This document shows, piece after piece, positions 16,975 through 26,033 of a stretch of 64,000 bases of DNA. The notes beneath the pieces were generated by a model. The model did not search any database, had not been told where the DNA came from, and saw only the letters and a list, made by a program, of their open reading frames with translations. A program made the position numbers and the translations under genes. The stretch is from Roseicyclus marinus (GTDB lineage: Bacteria > Pseudomonadota > Alphaproteobacteria > Rhodobacterales > Rhodobacteraceae). Every line of letters starts with the position of its first letter. The first letter of the stretch is position 1. The DNA lies in contig NZ_AP027266.1 in the NCBI RefSeq assembly GCF_036322625.1, positions 2,979,001 to 3,043,000 on the forward strand. Reading direction: 5' to 3'.

Positions 16975-18474
16975 TCAGCGGCGGTCGGTCGCGAGCTTGC
17001 GCTCGAGATACATGGAATAACGGGACATGAAGAAGCAGAAGGTGAAGAACAGGAGCGCCACGAAAATGTAGAGTTCCCAGTAGATACCGTTCCATTCCCC
17101 GGTGGCGCGGATGGCATTGGTCAGGCCCAGCGGGTCACGCAGGCCGATGAAGACCACCAGCGTCGTATCCTTGAAGAGCCCGATGAAGGTGTTCACGATC
17201 CCCGGGATGGAGATCTTGAGCGCCTGCGGCAGGACGATCAGGCGCATCGATTTCCAGTAATCGAGGCCAAGGCTGTCGGCGGCCTCATACTGACCCTTGG
17301 GCAGGGCCGCGAGGCCACCGCGCACCACCTCGGCCAGGTAGGCGGAGGCGAAGAGGGTCACCATGATGATGACGCGCAGCAAGAGGTCGAAATTGGTGCC
17401 GGGCGGCAGGAAGTAGTTCAGAAGCAGCGAGGCGGTGAAGAGCCACACGATCAGGGGCACGCCGCGGATGACCTCGATGAAGGTGACGCAGACCCATTTG
17501 ATGAGCGGCATGGAGGATTGCCGCCCCAGCGCCAGCACGATGCCCAAGGGCAGCGACAGGACGATCCCCGAGGTGCCGATGATGATCGCCAGCATGAAGC
17601 CGCCGAAATCATCCGAGGTGATCGCGGGCAGGCCGATGGGCAGGATGGACCCCAGAAGGCCCGAGACATGCGGCAGGAGCGGGAAGAGACCCGAGATGCC
17701 GAGCGGGGCCAGCGGATTGAGAAAGACGCACAGGAGCGTCACGATCATGGCAAGACCGCCGAAGAGCCCGCCGAAGCGCGCGCCCACGATCTTGAGCACG
17801 TAGAGCGACAGGGCGAGGCCCAGCGCGACCGAGATCGGCCCCCAGATCGACCCGCCCCAGAGCAGGAAGACCGCGATGAAGGGATAGACCAGCGAAAAGA
17901 GCAGCAAGCTGCGCGGCAGGCTGGAATAGAGCACCGGGGCCACCGCCACGACCAGGAGCGCGAGCGCTGCCAGCGGGCGCCAGTAGCCGAAGAAGAAGAC
18001 CAGCGTGTTGCCGAGATCGGCGCGCATCGCGGCGACGAATTCGATCCGGTCGGTGGCGTTGGAGCCGGGGCCGAAGACCGCGTCCATCCCGCCGGCGGCG
18101 GCCAGTTCGTCGGCATAGAAGAGCCGCGCCATGAGCGGTGCGTCGATCGGGTAGAAGCCGAAGAGCATCTGCAGCCAGCGTTCGTTGATCACGGCCCAGC
18201 AGGCCGCCGAGGTCAGGCCGCGTTCGTCGCGGATGGCGCGGCATTCGCTGAGCGAGCCCGCATCCCAGATGCCGTTCAGCGTCCAGGGCAGGATGGCGGC
18301 GAGGATCGTGTAGACGAAGTAGAGCGCCAGAAGCGTCAGGAGCGCGTTGGGGATGGAGGAGAAGAGATTCTCGCGGATCCAGCGCAGCACGCCGGTCTGG
18401 CCCGGCGGCGGGGCGGCCGGGGGCAGGATCTCGGTGCGGACGAAGGCGGCGCTGTGGGCGTGGGTTTCACTCAT
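16975..18474 (-). CDS. aapM: General L-amino-acid ABC transporter permease, AapM/BztC type
   Basis: A 499-residue inner-membrane protein. An N-terminal helix at about 40-62 is followed by a periplasmic region of about 100 residues, several helices, and the HisMQ-type permease core with [15 protein letters not shown] and the EAA loop [23 protein letters not shown]. It is longer than the 384 to 434 residues reported for AapM/BztC; the extra length is in the first half, in the extended loops between helices. It forms the channel with AapQ. One base separates its stop from the next gene region, and aapP follows 11 nt later. Confidence 0.92.
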   Translation of the reverse strand: MSETHAHSAAFVRTEILPPAAPPPGQTGVLRWIRENLFSSIPNALLTLLALYFVYTILAAILPWTLNGIWDAGSLSECRAIRDERGLTSAACWAVINERWLQMLFGFYPIDAPLMARLFYADELAAAGGMDAVFGPGSNATDRIEFVAAMRADLGNTLVFFFGYWRPLAALALLVVAVAPVLYSSLPRSLLLFSLVYPFIAVFLLWGGSIWGPISVALGLALSLYVLKIVGARFGGLFGGLAMIVTLLCVFLNPLAPLGISGLFPLLPHVSGLLGSILPIGLPAITSDDFGGFMLAIIIGTSGIVLSLPLGIVLALGRQSSMPLIKWVCVTFIEVIRGVPLIVWLFTASLLLNYFLPPGTNFDLLLRVIIMVTLFASAYLAEVVRGGLAALPKGQYEAADSLGLDYWKSMRLIVLPQALKISIPGIVNTFIGLFKDTTLVVFIGLRDPLGLTNAIRATGEWNGIYWELYIFVALLFFTFCFFMSRYSMYLERKLATDRR

Positions 18475-18475
18475 C

Positions 18476-19690
18476 TCAGCGCTCCTTCAGTTTGACGCTG
18501 GAGTTGTAGACGTTCATCAGGCTCGAGATGACGAGGCTGGTGATGAGGTAGAACAGCCCCAGAAGCAGCATCCCCTCGAGCTCGCGCCCGGTCTGGTTGA
18601 TGGTGATGCCGCCCAGCGTCGAGCGGACGTCCATGTAGCCCACGGCGATGGCGAGCGAGGAGTTCTTGGTCAGGTTCAGGTATTGCGAGATGAGCGGCGG
18701 GATGATCACGCGCAGGGCCTGCGGCAGGATGATCAGCTGCATCGTGCGGTTGGGCTGGATGCCGAGCGCGAAGGCGGCTTCGGTCTGGCCCTTGGACACG
18801 GCGAGGATGCCCGAGCGGACGATCTCGGCGATGAAGGCGGAGGTGTAGAGCGAGAGCGCCAGCCAGAGCGCGATGAAGGAGTTGCGGACCTGGATGCCGC
18901 CTTCGAAGTTGAAGCCGCCGAGCGCGGGGTAATCGAGCGTGACGGGGCGGCCCATCACGTAGAAGGCGAGGAGCGCGGGCAGGAAGAAGAGGCCCAGCGA
19001 CATCCAGAACACCGGAAGCTGCTGGCCGGTCTGTTCCTGGCGCTTGCGCGCGTAGCGGCGCAGCACGAAGATCGCGGCGATCGACAGCAGGAACACGGCC
19101 ACGACGATGCCCGAGCCCGCGCCCCAGACGGGAGCGGGGATGTAGACGCCGCGGTTGGTGATGGCGACGCTGTCCCAGAAGATCATCGAGGAGCTGCCGC
19201 CTTCGCGGAATTCGCGGGGCAGCGGCGTCGCCTCGGTCATGACGGCGAAGACGATGTAGATCCAGATCAGCAGCGGCGTGTTGCGCATCGCTTCGACGTA
19301 GACGGTCATGATGCGGGCCACGAGCCAGTTCTTGGACAGGCGCAGCACGCCCGCCAGAACGCCGATCACGGTGGCGAGGATACAGCCCAGAACGGCGACG
19401 AGCAGCGTGTTGAGGATGCCCACCAGAGCCGCGCGGGCATGGGTGTCTTGCGAGGAAAACGGAATGAGCTGCTGGTTGATGTCGTAGCCCGCGGTCGACC
19501 ACAGGAAGCCGAAGCGGATGTCCTTGCCCAGCGCGGCAAGGTTGGTGACGGTGTTGTCCACCAGTTCGACCAGCAAGAGCATGATCAAGATAGCCGCCAC
19601 GACCTGGATGGTCAGGGAGCGATACCGCGCATCGTACAGCAATTGGCTGAGACGAAAGGATTCGCGGGGTGGGGCGGTCATATCGGCCAT
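18476..19690 (-). CDS. aapQ: General L-amino-acid ABC transporter permease, AapQ/BztB type
   Basis: The protein has 404 residues from ATG 19690, which has GGAG five bases upstream; an in-frame GTG six bases earlier is possible. The N-terminus leads into a helix (VVAAILIMLLLVELVDNTV), then the GYDINQQLIPF segment typical of AapQ, a long central periplasmic or inserted region, and a C-terminal permease core with the EAA loop. It pairs with AapM to form the importer. The aapJ-aapQ gap has two hairpins and a T7 run that may lower permease expression relative to the binding protein. Confidence 0.93.
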   Translation of the reverse strand: MADMTAPPRESFRLSQLLYDARYRSLTIQVVAAILIMLLLVELVDNTVTNLAALGKDIRFGFLWSTAGYDINQQLIPFSSQDTHARAALVGILNTLLVAVLGCILATVIGVLAGVLRLSKNWLVARIMTVYVEAMRNTPLLIWIYIVFAVMTEATPLPREFREGGSSSMIFWDSVAITNRGVYIPAPVWGAGSGIVVAVFLLSIAAIFVLRRYARKRQEQTGQQLPVFWMSLGLFFLPALLAFYVMGRPVTLDYPALGGFNFEGGIQVRNSFIALWLALSLYTSAFIAEIVRSGILAVSKGQTEAAFALGIQPNRTMQLIILPQALRVIIPPLISQYLNLTKNSSLAIAVGYMDVRSTLGGITINQTGRELEGMLLLGLFYLITSLVISSLMNVYNSSVKLKER

Positions 19691-19719
19691 GCGCACTCCA
19701 CTTAAAAAAAGGCCGCACC

Positions 19720-19737
19720 GATCGGATAAATCCGATC
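19720..19737 (-). terminator. Attenuator-like hairpin between aapJ and aapQ
   Basis: GATCGGAT-TT-ATCCGATC on the minus strand is followed nine bases later by a run of seven Ts, just before the aapQ ribosome-binding site. The distance to the T-run is longer than in a standard terminator, so partial termination is inferred. Confidence 0.4.
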
Positions 19738-19777
19738 AGCAGGGGCGTGGGGATGACGAAGGAGCAAAGAGAGCGGT

Positions 19778-19803
19778 GGCCCGGGCAAAGCGATGCCCGG
19801 GCC
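19778..19803 (-). terminator. GC-rich stem-loop after aapJ
   Basis: GGCCCGGGCA and TGCCCGGGCC pair perfectly over 10 bp with a 6-nt loop, 14 nt after the aapJ stop. It has no T-run. Such stems downstream of binding-protein genes protect the upstream mRNA or reduce readthrough. Confidence 0.6.
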
Positions 19804-19817
19804 GATATCCATGACGA

Positions 19818-20840
19818 TCAGCGGAAGGGCGGTGCGTAGAGCAGGCCGCCATCGGTCCACTGGGCGTTCAGGCCACGCGCCAGACCCACGGGGGTGTTTT
19901 CGCCGATGTTCTGTTCGAACACTTCGCCGTAGTTGCCGACGGCCGCGATCACGTTGACAGCCCAGTCGTTCGACAGGCCGATCATCGCGCCCAGTTCACC
20001 CTCGGTGCCGAGGAGACGGTTGATTTCCGGGTTGTCGGTCGGTGCGGCTGCGAGTTCACGCACGTTGGCCGAGGTCACGCCGTATTCTTCGGCGGCGACG
20101 AGCGCGTTGAGCGTCCAGCGCACGATGTCGCCCCAAGCGTTGTCACCGTGACGCACGACCGGGCCGAGCGGCTCCTTGGACACGATTTCCGGAAGGATCA
20201 CGTGCGCGGAAGCGTTTTCGAAGGTGGCGCGGGTCGCGGCGAGGCCCGACACGTCGGTGGTGTAGACGTCGCAAGCGCCGGCGAGATACTGCTGCTGGCC
20301 TTCGGCGTTGGTGGCGACCGGAACCGGCTCGTAGCTGATGTTGTTCACGCGGAAGAAGTCAGCGAGGTTGAGTTCGGTCGTGGTGCCGGTCTGGATGCAG
20401 ACGGTGGCGCCATCGAGCTCGGTGGCCGAGGACACGCCGAGATCGGTGTTCACCATGAAGCCCTGGCCGTCGTAGTAGTTGACGCCCATGAAATCGAGAC
20501 CGAGGTCGGTGTCGCGCGAGAAGGTCCAGGTGGAGTTGCGCACCAGGACGTCGACTTCGCCAGCGGCGAGCGCGGTGAAGCGCGTCTGGCTGGTCAGCGG
20601 GACGAATTCCACGGCCTGCGGATCGCCCAGAACGGCGGTCGCGATGGCGCGGCACAGCGAGACGTCGAAGCCCGACCACACGCCATTGGCGTCGGGAGCC
20701 GCGAAGCCTGCGAGACCTTCGTTGGAACCGCAGAGCAGCGAACCGCGTGCCTGCACCTGTTCCAGCGTGGTCTGCGCCGACGCGATCCCTGCCGCCAGGC
20801 CGGCGACGGCGAGCGTGCCGAAGAATACGGATTTTTTCAT
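19818..20840 (-). CDS. aapJ: General L-amino-acid ABC transporter substrate-binding protein
   Basis: The protein has 340 residues from ATG 20840 with AGGAAGAGG upstream. The signal peptide MKKSVFFGTLAVAGLAAGIASAQ ends near residue 23. The mature part has the AapJ/BztA pattern: RGSLLCGSNEGLAGF, a DANGVWSGFDVSLCRAIA stretch, ALAAGEVDVLVRNSTWT and two further cysteines. It binds amino acids in the periplasm and hands them to AapQM. First gene of the operon, with a long hairpin in its leader. Confidence 0.95.
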   Translation of the reverse strand: MKKSVFFGTLAVAGLAAGIASAQTTLEQVQARGSLLCGSNEGLAGFAAPDANGVWSGFDVSLCRAIATAVLGDPQAVEFVPLTSQTRFTALAAGEVDVLVRNSTWTFSRDTDLGLDFMGVNYYDGQGFMVNTDLGVSSATELDGATVCIQTGTTTELNLADFFRVNNISYEPVPVATNAEGQQQYLAGACDVYTTDVSGLAATRATFENASAHVILPEIVSKEPLGPVVRHGDNAWGDIVRWTLNALVAAEEYGVTSANVRELAAAPTDNPEINRLLGTEGELGAMIGLSNDWAVNVIAAVGNYGEVFEQNIGENTPVGLARGLNAQWTDGGLLYAPPFR

Positions 20841-20862
20841 GTTAACCTCTTCCTGAAGGACT

Positions 20863-20898
20863 GCCCTTTGGGCATTGGTTTTTGGTTGCCCAAGGGGC
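20863..20898 (-). promoter_or_regulatory. Stem-loop in the aapJ leader
   Basis: GCCCTTTGGGCA (20863-20874) and TGCCCAAGGGGC (20887-20898) form a 12-bp stem with one mismatch and a 12-nt loop, ending 23 nt before the aapJ start. It is too close to the ribosome-binding site to be a terminator. A control or stability fold is inferred. Confidence 0.45.
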
Positions 20899-20942
20899 CC
20901 GTCGTGGGTCTGCGAGAGACTTTTGCCCCCCAACCGCTGCCA

Positions 20943-20971
20943 AAATGGGCGAAGTGGACGCAAGAGGTCAA
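20943..20971 (-). promoter_or_regulatory. Candidate aapJ promoter
   Basis: On the minus strand TTGACC (20971-20966) is followed after 17 nt by CCATTT (or after 18 nt by CATTTT read one base further). The -10 match is poor. Confidence 0.35.
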
Positions 20972-21072
20972 GCGAAACGGTCGGAGTTTCCCCGGTGTCA
21001 CCCGGTTAATTTGCCAAAAAAAACACCAGTGCGCCTGTTTTGGGTGCAGTTTTCGCAACAAGGCTTGGCCAG

Positions 21073-21795
21073 TCAGGCGGGCGTGCCGTCGCACATCGTC
21101 CAGAATGTATCGGCCTGGAGGAATTGCGCACTTTTGATCGCGGCGGCCTCGGTCGCGTCTTCGTCCGCGCCCCATTGCTCGATCTGCCAATCCTCGTCGA
21201 TTCGCGACAGGGCCCAAGCGGTTTGGGGGTCGATGTGGCGGCGGGCGACCGCAAGACCCAGGAGGATCGAGCCCGAGAGCGTCACGAGATCATGAAGGGC
21301 TGTCAGGCGGAATTCGTCGAGCGCCATGACGTGGCCGAGCAGCGCATCGAGGCTGGCTTGCGGCTGGGGCACGGGCAGGATCCCCGCCGTGGGCACGAGC
21401 CGCGCGCCCAGCGTATCGGTGGCCCAGGACAGGATCGGGTCCCAGCCCTGTGCCTGTCTTGCGATCAGTTCGGCGGGGGATGTGGCGCGGTGGCAGGTCA
21501 GGTCGGTTTCGCCATAGGCGGCGAGCATCGCGGCGACCTCGGGCTTTTGGGGGCGGACGCGTTCGATGGCGGAATTGGCGGCGCGGGTGACGGGCATGGT
21601 CAGGGGTTTGATTTCGCCGTCTTGCGCGGCCCATTCGGCGGCAATGGCCGCTGCCATGGGTTCGGTCGGCACGACCAGGGGCTGTTTGCCCGGTGTCTGG
21701 ACCCGGCGGGTATCGAGCAAGATGCCGAAGCCGCCCTCGGTTTCGGTTACGGACACGTCTTTCCAGAAGCGTTTCGCCGTCCAGCCGCCGGTCAT
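21073..21795 (-). CDS. ATP12 family chaperone protein
   Basis: A 240-residue protein starting at ATG 21795. It begins KRFWKDVSVTETEGGFGILLDTRRVQTPGK, the family's N-terminal beta domain, and has the helical half with EWAAQDGEIKPLTMPVTRAAN, YGETDLTCHRA and WDPILSWATDTLGA. ATP12 helps assembly of the F1 ATP synthase alpha subunit in mitochondria and in alphaproteobacteria. It is the last gene of the crcB-rluA-HAD-ATP12 operon, with a 4-nt overlap to the HAD gene. A run of eight Ts downstream (minus strand, about 21019-21012) may mark the transcript end. Confidence 0.93.
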   Translation of the reverse strand: MTGGWTAKRFWKDVSVTETEGGFGILLDTRRVQTPGKQPLVVPTEPMAAAIAAEWAAQDGEIKPLTMPVTRAANSAIERVRPQKPEVAAMLAAYGETDLTCHRATSPAELIARQAQGWDPILSWATDTLGARLVPTAGILPVPQPQASLDALLGHVMALDEFRLTALHDLVTLSGSILLGLAVARRHIDPQTAWALSRIDEDWQIEQWGADEDATEAAAIKSAQFLQADTFWTMCDGTPA

Positions 21796-22472
21796 GCGGG
21801 AACCCCCAGTTGGTCGAGTGTTTCGGAGAGCGCCGCGAAGCTGTCGATGAGCGCATCGGCCCCGGCGCGGGTGAGCGCCGTGGCCGGGTGATAGCCCCAT
21901 GTCACGCCGATGGTGCGGATGCCCGCGGCGCGGCCCATTTCGATGTCGAAGGTGGTGTCGCCAAGGATCACGGCGCGGCGCGGATCGACGCCCGTGTCGC
22001 GCAGGCAGGCGTGGATCATCGAGGGATGGGGTTTGGACGGGTGATCATCGGCGACCTGCATCGATTGGAAGAGCGGGCCGAAGCCATGCAGCTCGATGAT
22101 ATGGTCGAGCCCCCGGCGGGATTTGCCGGTGGCGATGGCCAAAAGCGTGTGATCCTGCGCCGCCAGATGGTCGAGCACTGCGCGCGCGCCGGGAAAGAGC
22201 GGCGAGAGTGCTGCGCCATCGGGCGAGAGGCGGAGGCGCGCGAAGGCCTCCTTGTAGGCGGCAACGAGGGTCGCGTGGTGCTGCGGCAGGTCCGGGGCAA
22301 GGCGGGCCATGGCGACGGGGAGCGACAGGCCGACGATGGACAGCGTATCCGCGCGGGGGGGCGCGGGCAGGTCATGGGCGGCAAAGGCCGCATCCATGGC
22401 GGCGAGGATATGGGCCTGGCTGTCGATCAGCGTGCCGTCGACATCGAAGATGACGAGACGCAGCTCGGTCAT
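21792..22472 (-). CDS. HAD-superfamily hydrolase, phosphoglycolate-phosphatase-like
   Basis: The protein has 226 residues. Motif I FDVDGTLIDS (nucleophile Asp at 10), motif II IATGKSR, motif III Lys in PSKPHPSM and motif IV ILGDTTFDIEMGRAAG are all intact, with a helical cap after motif I. Specificity among sugar phosphates and phosphoglycolate cannot be judged. It overlaps both neighbours by ATGA, so it is translated with the RluA-type synthase and ATP12. Confidence 0.93.
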   Translation of the reverse strand: MTELRLVIFDVDGTLIDSQAHILAAMDAAFAAHDLPAPPRADTLSIVGLSLPVAMARLAPDLPQHHATLVAAYKEAFARLRLSPDGAALSPLFPGARAVLDHLAAQDHTLLAIATGKSRRGLDHIIELHGFGPLFQSMQVADDHPSKPHPSMIHACLRDTGVDPRRAVILGDTTFDIEMGRAAGIRTIGVTWGYHPATALTRAGADALIDSFAALSETLDQLGVPA

Positions 22473-23512
22473 TCCTCGTCCTCGAACGGGTCGGCGGGGA
22501 CATCGGCCGCGCGCCATTCCATCGCATCCCATGTCTTTTGCATATGGGGCGGCAGGGGCGCGGTGATGACGAGCCGCGCGCCGGTCACGGGATGGGTCAT
22601 GGTGATGGAGCGGGCATGGAGGTGCAGCTTGCGGCTGATTTCGCCGCCGAGCTGCGCGCCCCAGCCATCGCCGAGGTTTTCCTGACCCGAGCCGCCGTAT
22701 TTGCCGTCGCCCACCACCGGGTTGCCCAGTGCGGCCATATGGGCGCGCAGCTGGTGGGTGCGGCCCGTGACGGGGACGAGCGCGACCCAGGCGGTGCGGG
22801 TGCCGAGCGCCGAGAGCGTGGCGTAATCGGTGACGGCGCGTTTGGCGCCCTCGGTCGCGTCGACCTGATCGAGGGGGATGGTGAGCATCTTTTCCCCCTC
22901 CCCGCCCGCGCCGCGGCCCGGTGCCTTGACGAGGCCGGTCTTGATCGTGCCCATCCGGGGGCTGGGGACGCCTGCGGTGGCGGCCCAGTAGATCTTGCGG
23001 GTGGATTTGGCGCGGAAGGCTTCGGTCAGGGCCTGGGCGGCCTGACGGGTGCGCGCGAGCAGGAGGACGCCCGATGTGTCCTTGTCGAGGCGGTGGACAA
23101 GGCGGGGTTTGTCGGCGGCGTCGAAGGTGAGCGCCTCGGCCAGGCCGTCGACATGGCGGGTGTGGCCCGATCCGCCCTGCGTGGGCAGGCCCGGCGGCTT
23201 GTTGAGCGCGATGATGTGGTCGTCGCGGTAGATGACGGCGGCGCGGATCATCGCGGCATCCGCATCCGAGATGCGGGATCTGGCGGGGGCTTCGGGCGCG
23301 CCCTCATCGGGAAGGGGGGGGATGCGGATCGCCTGCCCCTCCTCCACCCTTGTGGCGGGTTTGGCGCGGGCGCCGTCGATGCGGATCTCGCCCTTGCGGC
23401 ACATCTTTTCGATGCGGCCCTGCGGGATATGGGGGAAGTGGCGGCGGAACCAGCGGTCGAGGCGCTGATCCCCCTCGCCCGCGGCAACGGTCAGGGTCTG
23501 GACGCCGGTCAT
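22469..23512 (-). CDS. RluA-family 23S rRNA pseudouridine synthase (RluC/D-like)
   Basis: The 347-residue protein has an N-terminal S4 RNA-binding domain (DQRLDRWFRRHFPHIPQGRIEKMCRKG, about 14-40) followed by the pseudouridine synthase core. The catalytic motif HRLDKDTSG is intact, with RKIYWA and GRTHQLRAHMAALG. It converts uridines of 23S rRNA to pseudouridine. The best fit is RluC, but RluC and RluD are hard to tell apart by eye. It contains an inserted Gly-rich segment near PGRGAGGEGEKM and is overlapped by crcB upstream. Confidence 0.93.
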   Translation of the reverse strand: MTGVQTLTVAAGEGDQRLDRWFRRHFPHIPQGRIEKMCRKGEIRIDGARAKPATRVEEGQAIRIPPLPDEGAPEAPARSRISDADAAMIRAAVIYRDDHIIALNKPPGLPTQGGSGHTRHVDGLAEALTFDAADKPRLVHRLDKDTSGVLLLARTRQAAQALTEAFRAKSTRKIYWAATAGVPSPRMGTIKTGLVKAPGRGAGGEGEKMLTIPLDQVDATEGAKRAVTDYATLSALGTRTAWVALVPVTGRTHQLRAHMAALGNPVVGDGKYGGSGQENLGDGWGAQLGGEISRKLHLHARSITMTHPVTGARLVITAPLPPHMQKTWDAMEWRAADVPADPFEDEE

Positions 23513-23883
23513 GAAAAGCTCCGCGCAAGCGCCATGCCGGCGAAGAGCGCGGCGATGGAGAGGGTGACATTGGCAAGGATGTAGAGGGCCGCAAGACCCA
23601 GCGCGCCGCGTTCGTAAAGCGTGACCGCCTCGAGCGAGAAGGCGGAGAAGGTGGTGAAACCACCCAGGATGCCGGTGGCGACAAGCGGGGACAGATGGGT
23701 CAGGCCGCGTTGGGCGGCGGCGGTGATGAAAAGGCCCATGGCGAAGGAGCCCACGATATTCACCGTCAGAACGCCCAAGGGCATGGGCGTGTGGCCGAAC
23801 AGGCGGATGAGGCCGATGCCGGTGAGGTATCGGAGCACGGCGCCGAGGGCGCCGCCAAGGGCCACTTGCAGGATCGCGGTCAT
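23509..23883 (-). CDS. crcB: Fluoride efflux transporter CrcB/Fluc
   Basis: The 124-residue protein has four hydrophobic helices and the Fluc motifs: GGALGAVLRYL near the N-terminus, TVNIVGSFAMG (conserved Asn) and GILGGFTTFSAFSLEA with the phenylalanine box and Na+-site threonines. It works as a dual-topology dimer that exports fluoride. No fluoride riboswitch is evident in the 50 bp upstream. It is the first gene of the four-gene operon and overlaps the RluA gene. Confidence 0.95.
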   Translation of the reverse strand: MTAILQVALGGALGAVLRYLTGIGLIRLFGHTPMPLGVLTVNIVGSFAMGLFITAAAQRGLTHLSPLVATGILGGFTTFSAFSLEAVTLYERGALGLAALYILANVTLSIAALFAGMALARSFS

Positions 23884-23937
23884 GGGTCGGTGCATGGGTC
23901 GGGCGGGGGGCGGAGTCAATGGGTGGGAGGGAGACGG

Positions 23938-24005
23938 CGAAAAACTCGAGTTTTTCGTCGTGGAAAACCCGGGTTTTCCACGGCGTTTTCCTCGAGGAAA
24001 ACGCC
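23938..24005. repeat. Three tandem perfect palindromes after rarA
   Basis: CGAAAAACTC/GAGTTTTTCG (23938-23957), CGTGGAAAACCC/GGGTTTTCCACG (23959-23982) and GGCGTTTTCCTC/GAGGAAAACGCC (23982-24005) are perfect palindromes of 20, 24 and 24 bp. The last ends one base before the rarA stop codon. They separate rarA from crcB on the same strand and can serve as serial terminators. Confidence 0.85.
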
Positions 24006-25319
24006 TTACCCCCTGCGTTTGGCGCGCAGGCCCTCGAACCAGTCGAGCCGCTTTTTCAGATCGCGTTCATAGCCGCGTTCGACGGGCTGGTAGAAAGACG
24101 GGCGCGACATGGTGTCGGGAAAGTAGTTCTGGCCCGAAAACCCGTCCTCGGCGTCGTGGTCATAGGCATAGCCCGCGCCGTAGCCCTGATCCTTCATCAT
24201 CTTGGTCGGCGCGTTCAGGATATGCTTGGGCGGCGGTTCGGAGCCGGTCGAGCGCGCGCTGGCCCGCGCCGCCTTGTAGGCGACATAGGCCGCGTTCGAT
24301 TTGGGGGCGAGGGCGAGGTAGATCACGGCCCCGGCCAGCGCCAATTCGCCCTCGGGGCTGCCCAAGCGCTCATAGGTGGCCCAGGCGTCGAGGCAGTGGC
24401 GCTGTGCTGCCGGATCGGCCAGCGCGATATCTTCCACCGCCATGCGGGTGAGGCGGCGGGCGAGGTAGCGGGGGTCTTCGCCGCCTTCGAGCATCCGGGC
24501 GAACCAGTAGAGCGCGGCGTCGGGGTCGGAGCCGCGCACGGATTTGTGCAGCGCCGAGATCAGGTTGTAATGCGCCTCGCCCGATTTGTCGTATTGGGCG
24601 GCGCGGCGTTGCAGGCGGGCGGCCAGCTGGTCGGTGGTCAATTGCCCTTCGACCTTCCACGCCGCGACCTGTTCCACGAGGTTGAGAAGCGCGCGGCCAT
24701 CGCCATCGGCCATGTCGATCAGCGCCACCCGCGCCTCGGGGCGGAGCGGCAGGGGGTGGTGAAGCTCGAGCTCGGCATGGGCGACAAGCTTTTCCAGCGC
24801 GGCCGTGTCGAGCCGGTTCAGCACGAGCACCTGCGCGCGGGACATGAGCGCGGCGTTCAATTCGAAACTGGGGTTTTCGGTCGTGGCCCCCACCAGAAGG
24901 ATCGTCCCATCCTCCATATGGGGCAGGAAGCCGTCCTGCTGCGCCTTGTTGAAGCGGTGGATCTCGTCGACGAAAAGGAGCGTCCCCTGCCCGTTCGCGT
25001 GGCGCAGTTTCGCCGCCTCGAAGACTTTTCGCAGATCGGGGATGCCGGTGAAGATCGCGCTGATCTGGACGAAATGCAGATCGATTTCCTGCGCCAGAAG
25101 GCGGGCGATGGTGGTCTTGCCCACGCCCGGCGGCCCCCAGAGGATGAGCGAGGTCAGCGCGCCCGCATCGAGCATGACGCGCAGCGCGCCATCGGGGCCA
25201 AGGAGGTGATCCTGCCCGATGACATCGGAGAGATGCGCGGGCCGCAGGCGATCGGCCAGGGGCCGGGGGCCCGTGGGCTTGCGGGGCTGATCTGGCTGCG
25301 ACTGGTCGAACAGGTCCAT
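24006..25319 (-). CDS. rarA: Replication-associated recombination protein A (MgsA/WRNIP1 type)
   Basis: The 437-residue protein is an AAA+ ATPase related to clamp-loader subunits. Walker A GPPGVGKTT is preceded by DVIGQDHLLG; Walker B LLFVDEIHRFNKAQQD and the sensor ATTENPSFELN follow, and the C-terminal half carries the tetramerisation domain with HYNLISALHKSVRGSDPDAALYW. It acts at stalled replication forks with SSB and RecA. The frame starts at ATG 25319 with a poor ribosome-binding site. The luxI gene ends 46 nt upstream. Confidence 0.95.
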   Translation of the reverse strand: MDLFDQSQPDQPRKPTGPRPLADRLRPAHLSDVIGQDHLLGPDGALRVMLDAGALTSLILWGPPGVGKTTIARLLAQEIDLHFVQISAIFTGIPDLRKVFEAAKLRHANGQGTLLFVDEIHRFNKAQQDGFLPHMEDGTILLVGATTENPSFELNAALMSRAQVLVLNRLDTAALEKLVAHAELELHHPLPLRPEARVALIDMADGDGRALLNLVEQVAAWKVEGQLTTDQLAARLQRRAAQYDKSGEAHYNLISALHKSVRGSDPDAALYWFARMLEGGEDPRYLARRLTRMAVEDIALADPAAQRHCLDAWATYERLGSPEGELALAGAVIYLALAPKSNAAYVAYKAARASARSTGSEPPPKHILNAPTKMMKDQGYGAGYAYDHDAEDGFSGQNYFPDTMSRPSFYQPVERGYERDLKKRLDWFEGLRAKRRG

Positions 25320-25365
25320 GGCGCGCAGGCTACGCCCGGCGCGGGGCGGATGCCAGAGCCGAGCA

Positions 25366-25953
25366 TCAATGCATCTTGGAGGCCATGGAGACGAAGAAGC
25401 AGCGATGCGCCACGCCGCCGATCTTCATCACCGGGCCTGCCGGTTCCATGTCGATGCCCAGCCGCCGGCCTAGGCGGGGAATGGCGATGGGCAGAAGGCC
25501 GATCAGCGTGGAGGCCCCGAGCGCACGGGCGGAGCGCACCATATGGCCCATGAGCGAGAGCTGAACCTGGTGGCGGATGTCGGTTTCCACGCCTTCGGCC
25601 ACGAAGAGGCGGTTGGCATCCCAGATATGGGCCGCGATGGGGGCGGGATCATCGAGCAGGTTGGCGGGGATCGAGGACAGGAGCCCGCGCTGCGCATCGC
25701 GCACCATGTAGGAATAGACGCCACAGCGCGCCGTGGTGGGCGTCAGGCGCAGTCCCGCCAGCACCCTGTCGCCCTGATGGACACAGACCCAACGGCTTTG
25801 GGCGGTGTCGTATTGGTCGAATTCCATGCCATCGGCGCTGGGCAGGTCCCAGTTCATGCCATCGACGAAGGTGCGGTGGCGCGCCTTGAGCATGTTGGCA
25901 AAGAGCGGGCCGTGCTGGTGGAAATTGGTGAAGGACAAGGTCGTCATCTGCAT
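25366..25953 (-). CDS. LuxI-type acyl-homoserine-lactone synthase
   Basis: A 195-residue protein. The LuxI core residues are at the classical positions: Arg25, Phe29, Trp35, Glu44, Asp46 (EFDQYD) and Arg69 (GLRL). The usual ER motif reads WDANRLFV, so Asp112 stands where most LuxI enzymes have Glu. It should make an N-acyl-homoserine lactone from S-adenosylmethionine and an acyl carrier. The chain length cannot be predicted. luxR lies 80 nt upstream on the same strand. Confidence 0.85.
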   Translation of the reverse strand: MQMTTLSFTNFHQHGPLFANMLKARHRTFVDGMNWDLPSADGMEFDQYDTAQSRWVCVHQGDRVLAGLRLTPTTARCGVYSYMVRDAQRGLLSSIPANLLDDPAPIAAHIWDANRLFVAEGVETDIRHQVQLSLMGHMVRSARALGASTLIGLLPIAIPRLGRRLGIDMEPAGPVMKIGGVAHRCFFVSMASKMH

Positions 25954-26033
25954 GGGTGCCCCCCGGGTTGTGGTCGTTGCAACAAGACGTGCAGCGCGGG
26001 GCGCGCGGTCATGGCAGCGGCAGCGGGTCCGGC

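Noticed and set aside
23884-23937. Fluoride riboswitch before crcB
   Set aside because: Only about 50 bp separate the palindrome cluster from crcB, and the conserved pseudoknot pattern is not seen.
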